Part shown: positions 1 to 6,038 of the stretch, piece after piece | How positions within the stretch are numbered: the first letter of the stretch is position 1 | How the letters are laid out: each line of letters opens with the position of its first letter | From: CAZWUZ01 sp964637655 [NCBI: uncultured bacterium] | GTDB lineage: Bacteria; DAOPZR01 | Assembly: GCA_964637655.1 (NCBI GenBank) | Contig: CAZWUZ010000097.1 | Span: forward strand, 1 to 9,385 | Direction of reading: 5' to 3' | Length of the DNA stretch: 9,385 bases | The notes under the pieces: generated by a model | Seen by the model: the letters and a program-made list of their open reading frames with translations, nothing else | Database searches by the model: none | Told to the model about the DNA's origin: nothing | Program-made: the position numbers and the translations under genes

Positions 1-2
1 CG

Positions 3-932
3 GACACCGGAAAAATATTTCCCGCGTCGGGACGGGCGCAGGAGGTGCGCGATGCGCTTTGGGCACACGCGGCGCAGCGCGGCGTGCAGCTGCGCACCGG
101 TGCCGCCGTCACCGGCCTGCAGGCGACAGCGGATGGCTGGGACGTGCAGGCGGGCGGCAGCACGCTGCACGCCACGGCAGTTATCATCGCCTGCGGCGGG
201 CTGTCGTACCCGCAAACCGGGAGCGACGGCTCGCTCTGGCCGCTGCTGATGCGGCTCGGGCATACGCTTATTCCCGCCGTACCGGCACTGGTCCCGCTCG
301 TCACGGATGAGTCGCCGCTGCAAGCGCTGGCCGGTTTGTCGCTCGCGGCCACCGTCACCGCGGTCGCCGGCAGCAGCCGCGCCACTGCCACGGGCGGCTT
401 TCTCTTCACCCATCGCGGCTGCAGCGGCCCGGCGGTGCTCGAAGTGTCGCATATCGTTGCCCGTGCCCGGCAGCAGAGCCTGCCGTTTCGCGTGACAGCA
501 CGGTGGACGGCGGATGACGCCGCCGCGTGGCGCGCGCGGCTGCACGCCACCGGAGCGCGCCCCGTTGTCGCGCTGCTGCGCGAAACGCTCCCGGCGCGGC
601 TCGCGGAGACGCTCTGCCATCTGGCGGGCATCGCCCCGGAGGCATCAGCCAGTCAGTTGCGCCGCGATGAACGGGAATGCCTCATCACCCGGTTGACCGA
701 GTGCGTGCTGCCGGTGGCAGGTGACGCGGGCTATGCCGCGGCGGAAATCACCGACGGCGGCGTGCGGCTGGACGAGGTGTCAGCCGCCACGCTGGCCAGC
801 CGGCACTGTCCGCGTTTGTTCTTCGCCGGCGAAATACTCGATGTGACCGGTATGATTGGCGGTTACAATTTGCAGTGGGCGTGGACGTCAGGCCGGCTGG
901 CCGGACTCGGCGCTGTTGCCGCTCGCGGATAA
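3..932 (+). CDS. BaiN/HI0933-family FAD-dependent oxidoreductase (YhiN-like), N-terminus missing
   Basis: This is the C-terminal ~309 residues of a flavoprotein of the HI0933/YhiN/BaiN family; full-length members are about 390-420 residues. The frame is open to the left edge. Residues before the first internal GTG (base 45) already match the family (GKIFPASGRAQEV resembles the usual GRVFPVS.KAQ.V), so the true start lies outside the window together with the N-terminal FAD-binding GxGxxG. Other family signatures seen here are IIACGGLSYPQTGSDG, LGHTLIPAVPALVPL, FLFTHRGCSGPAVLEVS, and near the C-terminus FFAGEILDVTGMIGGYNLQW followed by AW.SGRLAG, which forms part of the flavin-binding fold. The protein is cytosolic. 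Most members have no defined substrate; some are linked to reduction of bile-acid intermediates, which cannot be inferred here. It is convergent with the Nif11-type gene, ending 49 bases from that gene's stop. The family call is firm; the substrate is unknown. Confidence 0.9.
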   Translation, partial: DTGKIFPASGRAQEVRDALWAHAAQRGVQLRTGAAVTGLQATADGWDVQAGGSTLHATAVIIACGGLSYPQTGSDGSLWPLLMRLGHTLIPAVPALVPLVTDESPLQALAGLSLAATVTAVAGSSRATATGGFLFTHRGCSGPAVLEVSHIVARARQQSLPFRVTARWTADDAAAWRARLHATGARPVVALLRETLPARLAETLCHLAGIAPEASASQLRRDERECLITRLTECVLPVAGDAGYAAAEITDGGVRLDEVSAATLASRHCPRLFFAGEILDVTGMIGGYNLQWAWTSGRLAGLGAVAARG

Positions 933-957
933 CTCCGCCCGCGACGGGGCAAACCAT

Positions 958-977
958 CCGGTTGCGGCATCGGCCGG
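958..977. terminator. Possible hairpin between convergent genes
   Basis: In the 49-base gap between the two convergent stop codons, an inverted repeat CCGGTTG / CGGCCGG can form a 7-bp stem (two G-T pairs) around a 6-base loop CGGCAT. It could act as a bidirectional terminator. Neither side has a real T-run: the + side continues CGCTTTAGG and the - side ATGGTTTG. The case therefore rests mainly on position, and short GC-rich stems are common by chance at this base composition. Confidence 0.25.
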
Positions 978-981
978 CGCT

Positions 982-1272
982 TTAGGTGATAATTGGCGCG
1001 TGACCGCCGGCGTCGCCGCCGCCGGATGTCGGGAGATTGACCGGAAAACCTCCGGCCACCTGCGTCAGTTGCTCGTCGGTCAGTTCGCCCGCCGGTGCCG
1101 ACTGCGCCGCTCCGGCGTGTGCTGCCGCCAGTTCCGCCGCCGTGCACGCGTAGCCGGCGGCAGTAGCGGCCGCCGCGAGTGCCACCGGCGCCCGCAGCGC
1201 GGAGAACTGCGCGGCAAAAGCCGGTTCCGCGTGCAGCCTGGCAATAAACTCACGCGCTTGCGGAAGTGACAT
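982..1272 (-). CDS. Nif11-type leader-peptide RiPP precursor, Cys-free core
   Basis: This 96-residue protein has the features of Nif11-like leader-peptide natural-product precursors. It opens with MSLPQAREFIARLHAEPAF, the Nif11 helix start (M-S-x-x-x-x-x-F-x-x-x-x-x-x-D/E-P-x-h). It continues with the mid-leader segment AATAAGYACTAAELAAA, then the acidic GELTDEQLTQVAGG, whose double glycine (residues 74-75) is the expected cleavage site of a peptidase-containing ABC exporter. The remaining 21 residues are the putative core, beginning FPVNLPTSGGG and ending AGGHAPIIT. The core has no Cys, one Ser and two Thr, so lanthionine or thiazole chemistry looks unlikely; the only Cys (residue 43) is in the leader. 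GGGGAGG lies 6 bases before the ATG, an unusually good ribosome-binding site. The gene starts 18 bases after the kinase stop and is probably co-transcribed with it. No modifying enzyme or transporter is visible in the window. The precursor family is confident; production of a mature natural product is inference. Confidence 0.85.
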   Translation of the reverse strand: MSLPQAREFIARLHAEPAFAAQFSALRAPVALAAAATAAGYACTAAELAAAHAGAAQSAPAGELTDEQLTQVAGGFPVNLPTSGGGDAGGHAPIIT

Positions 1273-1278
1273 GGCATG

Positions 1279-1285
1279 CCTCCCC
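1279..1285 (-). promoter_or_regulatory. Strong Shine-Dalgarno of the Nif11-type gene
   Basis: GGGGAGG on the - strand sits 6 bases upstream of the ATG at 1272, inside the 18-base gap after the kinase stop codon. It fixes the start of the small gene and argues that this short ORF is really translated. Confidence 0.7.
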
Positions 1286-1290
1286 GGAAG

Positions 1291-2643
1291 TCAGTACTTG
1301 TACGCCGACCCGCCGATAAACTCGCGCAGCAGTGCGTTGTCCGGGATGACCGACTCGTCCGTCCACGGGTCGAGCTGCTGCAGCATGGCATGCACACGCA
1401 CCGCGCGGCGCGCCGCGTCGGGATGGTCGCGATCGGTCGTGGTGTACTGCTGTTCCCACGCGGCAAAGGTCTGGCGGATGCGCGCACTCCAGACAGGGAG
1501 TTCGTAGGGAAGCGCGCTGTTGACAATGCAGTCGGAACTGACGGCATTGGGCGCGATATAGCGGAGTTCCGAGCGGCGCACGTAATGCCAGTGCTCGATG
1601 GTCTGGTCGGGGCGCACGTTGCGGTCGCGCACGTCGCGCACAATGCGGCGAATCAGCCGGACATCGGTCCACGGAATGAAGCTCCCGTCGTTGAGGCGCA
1701 ACTGCAGGAACGGCTCGATATAGACGCGTGCCTTGGCGTGCTCGGGTATCCCCTGCGTCACCTGCGGGAAGAGCCCGTGCAGCGAATCGATGAGCAGAAT
1801 CTGCCCCTTGCCCAGTTGCACCGGGTGGGCCGTGCCCTCGCGCTTGCCCGACTTGAAATTGAAGAACGGCGGGTTGACCTGCTTCCCGTCGTAGATTTCG
1901 TTCAAGTGCTGGTTGAGCAGCGCCAGATCGATCGCCTCGGGCGTCTCGTAGTCATAGTCGCCATGCTCGTCACGCGGATGCGTTTCGAGGTTGACGTAGT
2001 AATTGTCGACGTGGTAGGGAACAAACTCGAATCCTTCGTGTTTCAGGTGTTCGGCAATCTTGATGGTGGTGGTCGTCTTGCCCGAGGAGCTCGGCCCGGC
2101 GACAATGACGAACTTGATCTCGTCCTTGCGCCGCAATATCGCATCCGCGGCCCGCGCGATTTCCAACTGGTAGTGTTCCTCGCATTCGCGCACCAGTTCG
2201 GGAAACGAACCGTCGGTGATGCGGCGGTTGAGCTGCTGCACCGTCAGCACGTTGTGGTCGATGGCCCAGGTGAGCGATTCCCACACCGTGCGCCACGGGA
2301 TGATTTCCTCGCTCTGCCCGCGCTTGCCGTAGGCGTCCTTCTCCTGCCGCGCGCGGTTGCGCTCGTCGCGGTAGAGGATAAACGCCTTGGCGGTCTTCGC
2401 ATGACCGCTCTCGATCAGCACCTTCTCGATGGCATCCTGCACCTGCTCGACCTGCGGCGTCCCCCCCGCGGGCAGTGCCGCCGCGAGATGGGCGACCACC
2501 TTCGCCGCCACCTGTTCCGACAGGACGCGGTCACGTCCGCCGCTGGCAATGGCGGCACGGTAAATGGCATTGATGATGCGGATGTCGGTGAACGGCACCT
2601 GGGTGCCATCACGCTTGACGATGTGGGTGAACGGTGTGGCCAT
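1291..2643 (-). CDS. ATP-cone domain fused to uridine-kinase-like P-loop kinase
   Basis: This 450-residue cytosolic protein has two parts. Residues ~5-95 form an ATP-cone, the allosteric nucleotide-binding module of NrdR and class I/III ribonucleotide reductases: HIVKRDGTQVPF, I..AI..A, and VQDAIEKVLIESGHAKTAKA followed by FILYRDERNRAR. From ~175 onward it is a phosphoribulokinase/uridine-kinase-family kinase: Walker A GPSSSGKTT (183-191), the DNYY substrate-lid motif (213-216), PRDEHGDYDYETPEAIDL, NFKSGKREG, Walker B-like ILLIDSLHG (282-290), and the C-terminal TDVRLIRRIVRDVRDR and NSALPYELPVW segments. These match the long nucleoside-kinase subfamily, which usually carries TGS/ThrRS-like domains at its N-terminus rather than an ATP-cone. 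The expected reaction is ATP-dependent phosphorylation of a nucleoside or related hydroxyl substrate, under ATP/dATP control through the cone; the substrate is unproven. The ATG at 2643 has GGGGAGGGG seven bases upstream. Confidence 0.9.
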   Translation of the reverse strand: MATPFTHIVKRDGTQVPFTDIRIINAIYRAAIASGGRDRVLSEQVAAKVVAHLAAALPAGGTPQVEQVQDAIEKVLIESGHAKTAKAFILYRDERNRARQEKDAYGKRGQSEEIIPWRTVWESLTWAIDHNVLTVQQLNRRITDGSFPELVRECEEHYQLEIARAADAILRRKDEIKFVIVAGPSSSGKTTTTIKIAEHLKHEGFEFVPYHVDNYYVNLETHPRDEHGDYDYETPEAIDLALLNQHLNEIYDGKQVNPPFFNFKSGKREGTAHPVQLGKGQILLIDSLHGLFPQVTQGIPEHAKARVYIEPFLQLRLNDGSFIPWTDVRLIRRIVRDVRDRNVRPDQTIEHWHYVRRSELRYIAPNAVSSDCIVNSALPYELPVWSARIRQTFAAWEQQYTTTDRDHPDAARRAVRVHAMLQQLDPWTDESVIPDNALLREFIGGSAYKY

Positions 2644-2650
2644 GACGATT

Positions 2651-2659
2651 CCCCTCCCC
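2651..2659 (-). promoter_or_regulatory. Shine-Dalgarno of the ATP-cone kinase
   Basis: GGGGAGGGG on the - strand lies 7 bases upstream of the ATG at 2643. It decides this start and shows that the kinase can be translated independently of the genes before it. Confidence 0.65.
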
Positions 2660-2670
2660 GAGGTCGCCCT

Positions 2671-2699
2671 ACTCTACTTTACCCGCGGCGGGCGGGCAA
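2671..2699 (-). promoter_or_regulatory. Weak candidate sigma-70 promoter before the kinase/Nif11 pair
   Basis: Read on the - strand, the 57-base gap between the secreted-protein gene and the kinase gene contains TTGCCC (2699-2694), a 17-base spacer, then TAGAGT (2676-2671). Each hexamer matches the -35/-10 consensus at 4 of 6 positions. Bases 2671-2680 are among the least GC-rich of the gap, and transcription would start about 20 bases before the kinase ATG. Matches of this quality occur by chance. Confidence 0.25.
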
Positions 2700-2700
2700 C

Positions 2701-3429
2701 TCAGGGCGCGGGCGGCGCGGGGACACGGGCAGCGCGATAGGCCGCCGCGTCAAGACGCTGCGGCAGCAGGGTCAGGTCGCCGAAGATGGCGATATTCTCG
2801 CGCAGGCGCGCAATGTCGGCCAGCAGCTTGTGGCGCTCGATATCGTCGGCGGAACTGATGAAGACAAATCCCGATTCTTCACGCACGGCAAACGGCATCG
2901 CCCACGGGGTGGTGTCGGCGAGGGCGGCGTCGATGGCAGCCAGCCCCTCCTGCAGCTGCGCGCGCGTGACATTCGCCTGTTTGGGCATCAGGCCGATCAG
3001 GTCGACCAGCGACGGGTTGGCGAGAAAACCGAATTCATTGCCGCGCTGGCTGTCGAGAAAAAGCGCCAGTTGTGCGCGGATGTCGGGAAGGCGGTTGAAG
3101 TCGCGCGGCCCGGTAATGACCAGCAGAAAAGCATCGGTGGCAATCCCGCGGTACATCGCCGCGGTCTGCGTCGCCGACAGCAGCATTCCCGCCGTATCCC
3201 CGAGCGTCCAGGTGCCGTGGTCGGTAACCCGCACCCCGTCGTCGGTGACGTTGATGCATTCATAGCCGCCGTCGGGCTGCAGCGCCAGGTAATCGGAGAC
3301 GATGTACATCTTCTGGCCGAAATAGAGTCCCTCGCGCGCCGCGAGGGCGCCCCAGTTCGTGCCCGTATCAGCCGTCGCCGGCAGCACCGCCGCCAGCAGG
3401 CAGGCACAGATCAGCAGTATCCGCATCAT
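2701..3429 (-). CDS. Secreted protein of unknown function, coupled to mutS
   Basis: I do not recognise a named family. The 242-residue product starts with a signal peptide (MMRIL, hydrophobic LLICACLLAAVLP, probable cleavage ATA|DTG near residue 20), so export to the periplasm or outside is expected. Residues ~40-85 alternate polar and hydrophobic positions with the pattern LALQPDGGYECI...GVRV.DHGTWTLGD..GMLLS. This resembles the strand repeats (DG.Y...GTW.L....L.L) of small calycin-like or NlpE/META-type beta-barrels. The middle and C-terminus look helical, and the tail ends in Pro/Ala (PAPPAP). The start ATG (3429-3427) overlaps the mutS stop as ATGATG/TGA. An AAGGA stands 5 bases upstream, within the end of mutS, and a second in-frame ATG follows directly. 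Any link to mismatch repair is unlikely given the signal peptide; the coupling is probably only operonic. Confidence 0.75.
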   Translation of the reverse strand: MMRILLICACLLAAVLPATADTGTNWGALAAREGLYFGQKMYIVSDYLALQPDGGYECINVTDDGVRVTDHGTWTLGDTAGMLLSATQTAAMYRGIATDAFLLVITGPRDFNRLPDIRAQLALFLDSQRGNEFGFLANPSLVDLIGLMPKQANVTRAQLQEGLAAIDAALADTTPWAMPFAVREESGFVFISSADDIERHKLLADIARLRENIAIFGDLTLLPQRLDAAAYRAARVPAPPAP

Positions 3430-6038
3430 CCCGTTCCTTCCGTTTCGCGCACGGCCTTGCGTTTGAGTTCCGCCAGCAGGTTGAGCGCTGCCAGCGGCGT
3501 CAGTCCGTCCACATTGAGTTCCACCAGTTCATGCACCACCGGCGAGACCGCCGGTTCGAACAGCGAGAGTTGCTCCGGTTCCTTCGTGCCGCCCGCCAAC
3601 CGCGGCCGATTCGCGTTCAGTTCACCCTGCTCGAGTTTGAACAGGATCTCCTTGGCGCGCCCGATTACCGCGGGCGGCAGTCCCGCCAGCCGCGCCACCT
3701 GGATGCCGTAGGAGCGGTCCGCCCCGCCTTCGACGATGCGCCGCAGGAAGATGATCTCGTCATTCCATTCGCGCACCGCAACGTTATAGTTACGAACATT
3801 AGACAGGACCCGGGCCAGTTCGGTTAACTCGTGATAATGTGTTGCGAACAGGGTCTTTGCGCCAATGCCGCCGGAACCGGCGATATGTTCGGCCACGGCC
3901 CAGGCGATAGCCAGCCCGTCAAAGGTCGACGTCCCGCGCCCGATTTCATCAAGCACCAGCAGCGAACGTTCCGTCGCGCGGTTGAGGATCAGCGCGGTCT
4001 CGAGCATCTCGACCATGAAGGTCGAGCGGCCGCGCGCCAGCTGGTCGGCGGCCCCGACGCGGGTGAAGATGCGGTCGACCGCGCCGATGCGCGCCTCGGC
4101 CGCCGGCACGAACGAACCGCACTGCGCCATGAGCACGAGCAGCGCCGCCTGGCGGATAAAAGTCGATTTGCCCGCCATGTTCGGCCCGGTAATGACGAGC
4201 AGTTGCGCCTCACCGCCGAGCGCCAGGTCGTTGGGGACGAACGGTTCCTCCTCGACCAGCTGCTCGATAACGGGATGACGCCCCTCACGGATGGCGATCG
4301 TCCCACCGTCATCCACCTGCGGGCGCACGTAGCGGCGGTTGGCGGCGTTCTCGGCGAAGGCGGCAAGGACATCGAGCTCCGCGAGCAGCGCGGCGAGATC
4401 CTGCAACCGCACCACCTGCTGCGCCGCCTCTTCGCGCACCGCGGCGAAGAGCTGTTCCTCGAGTGCAAGCATGCGTTCCTCGGCATGGAGGACAAACGCC
4501 TCCTTCTCCTTGAGGGCCGGGGTGATGTAGCGCTCGGCATTGGCCAGCGTCTGCTTGCGTTCGTAGTCGGCGGGCACGCTGGCGCGGTTGGCGTTGGTGA
4601 TCTCGATATAGTAGCCGAAGACGCGGTTGAAGCCGATCTTGAGCGAACTGATCCCCGAGCGCTGCCGTTCCTGCTCCTGCAGCGCGGCGATCCATTCCTT
4701 GCCGCCGCGCGCCGCCGTGCGCAGCTCATCGAGTTCCGCCGAGTAGCCGGGCGCCATGACCCCGCCGTCTTTGAGCGTCGCCGGCGCGTTCTCCGCAATG
4801 GCCCCTTCGATCAGCGTGCGCACCTCGGGGCACGGGTCGAGCTGTGCCGCCAGCGGCGCCAGCGCGGGGAGCGCCGCCAGTTCCGCCTTGAGGCCGGGCA
4901 CGAGGCGCAGGGTGGCGGCGATGCCGAGCAGGTCGCGCGGCCCGATGCGGCGCAGGCAGAGGCGGCTGCCGAGACGCTGCAGGTCGGAGGTGTCGCGCAG
5001 CAGGGTGCGCACCGCCTCGCGGCGCAGCGTGTCGGTGTGCAGCGCCGCCACCCGGTCGAGGCGGACCGTGATGGCCGCCGGGTCGGTGAGCGGGCGCAGC
5101 AGCCAATGCTGCAGCAGGCGTGCCCCCGCCGCCGTGACGGTGCTGTCGAGCGCCCAGAGGAGCGAGCCCGTACGGCCCGCGTCGGTGGCGCTGCGCACCA
5201 GTTCGAGGTTGCGGATGGTCGCCTCGTCGAGCGCCATGCCGTCGCCGGCGCGATACTCGCGCACCCGCGTCAGGTGACGCGCCGCCGCCTGCTGCGTCTC
5301 GCGCAGGTAGGCGAGCAGGGCGCCAAGCGCGGCGATGAGTTCCGGCGTGTCGCTGACGATCCCGCCCGTCTCACGCACCCCGAAATGCTCGCGCAGCACC
5401 TGCCGCGCCTCCGCCGGGGCGAACTGCCACCCCGCGCGCGGCGTCCAGAGCGCGCCGGCCGCGTCACCCGCCAGTTCGCGCAGCCCCGCATCCTCCTCCG
5501 CGACGATCAGTTCCGCCGGTCGGAAACGCGCCAGTTCCGTCTGCAGGTCGCGCGGGTCAGCCAGCACCGCCGCCCAGAGTTCGCCCGTCGACAGGTCGGC
5601 CGCCGCCCAGCCGATGGCGCCCTCCCCGTCAGGCGCGCGCCAGAGCGCGGCGAGAAAATTATTGTCCTTGTCGGAGAGTTGTCCCGGTTCGGTGACGGTG
5701 CCGGGGGTGACGACGCGCACCACTTCGCGTTTGACGATGCCTTTCGCCGCCTTCGGGTCCTCAACCTGGTCGCAGACCGCGACGCGGAACCCGCGGCGGA
5801 TAAGCCGGGCGATATACTGCTCCGCCGCATGATGCGGCACCCCGGCCAGCGGGATATAGGTGCCTTTGCCCGCCGCCTTGCGCGTCAGCGTCAGGTCGAG
5901 CACGCGCGCGGCGATGCGCGCATCCTCGTTGAACAGTTCGAAAAAATCGCCGATGCGGAAAAAGAGCAGCGCGTCCGGGTACTGGTCCTTGATGGACTGA
6001 TATTGCCGGAGCATGGGGGAAACAGCGTCAGTGGTCAC
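3426..6038 (-). CDS. mutS: DNA mismatch repair protein MutS
   Basis: This complete 870-residue MutS recognises mismatches and small loops and, driven by ATP, recruits MutL. Domain I carries the mismatch-reading Phe-x-Glu in FFRIGDFFELFNEDA (F32, E34). The connector and lever/core domains follow (residues ~130-560), including the clamp segment IGFNRVFGYYIEITNANR. The ATPase has Walker A GPNMAGKST (618-626), the segment RGRSTFMVEMLET, Walker B LLVLDEIGRGTSTFDG (D697, E698) and FATHYHEL. Near the C-terminus QLSLF (823-827) fits a beta-clamp-binding motif, and the last ~30 residues (VDGLTPLAALNLLAELKR) match the tetramerisation helix-turn-helix. Length is normal (E. coli has 853). The GTG start at 6038 overlaps the stop of the HD-GYP gene as GTGA with a GAGGG about 10 bases upstream; the alternative ATG at 6014 has no ribosome-binding site. 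All key residues are present, so it should be active. Confidence 0.98.
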   Translation of the reverse strand: MTTDAVSPMLRQYQSIKDQYPDALLFFRIGDFFELFNEDARIAARVLDLTLTRKAAGKGTYIPLAGVPHHAAEQYIARLIRRGFRVAVCDQVEDPKAAKGIVKREVVRVVTPGTVTEPGQLSDKDNNFLAALWRAPDGEGAIGWAAADLSTGELWAAVLADPRDLQTELARFRPAELIVAEEDAGLRELAGDAAGALWTPRAGWQFAPAEARQVLREHFGVRETGGIVSDTPELIAALGALLAYLRETQQAAARHLTRVREYRAGDGMALDEATIRNLELVRSATDAGRTGSLLWALDSTVTAAGARLLQHWLLRPLTDPAAITVRLDRVAALHTDTLRREAVRTLLRDTSDLQRLGSRLCLRRIGPRDLLGIAATLRLVPGLKAELAALPALAPLAAQLDPCPEVRTLIEGAIAENAPATLKDGGVMAPGYSAELDELRTAARGGKEWIAALQEQERQRSGISSLKIGFNRVFGYYIEITNANRASVPADYERKQTLANAERYITPALKEKEAFVLHAEERMLALEEQLFAAVREEAAQQVVRLQDLAALLAELDVLAAFAENAANRRYVRPQVDDGGTIAIREGRHPVIEQLVEEEPFVPNDLALGGEAQLLVITGPNMAGKSTFIRQAALLVLMAQCGSFVPAAEARIGAVDRIFTRVGAADQLARGRSTFMVEMLETALILNRATERSLLVLDEIGRGTSTFDGLAIAWAVAEHIAGSGGIGAKTLFATHYHELTELARVLSNVRNYNVAVREWNDEIIFLRRIVEGGADRSYGIQVARLAGLPPAVIGRAKEILFKLEQGELNANRPRLAGGTKEPEQLSLFEPAVSPVVHELVELNVDGLTPLAALNLLAELKRKAVRETEGTG

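Noticed and set aside
856-1269. 137-codon + strand frame opposite the Nif11-type gene
   Set aside because: It overlaps the end of the flavoprotein and is low-complexity Arg/Gly; the - strand carries the recognisable leader and ribosome-binding site.
2461-2467. C7 homopolymer in the ATP-cone coding region
   Set aside because: The reading frame and domain pattern continue correctly on both sides, so there is no sign of a frameshift.
1276-3711. 811-codon open frame on the + strand antisense to the kinase, the secreted protein and the end of mutS
   Set aside because: It runs opposite three well-supported genes, is rich in Arg/Gly/His/Val with no recognisable domain, and crosses gene boundaries. 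It is a typical antisense shadow in GC-rich DNA.
5825-5839. Perfect inverted repeat GCCGCAT-G-ATGCGGC inside mutS
   Set aside because: It encodes part of the conserved MutS N-terminal segment (VPHHAAEQYI) and has a one-base loop; it is a coding coincidence, not a terminator.
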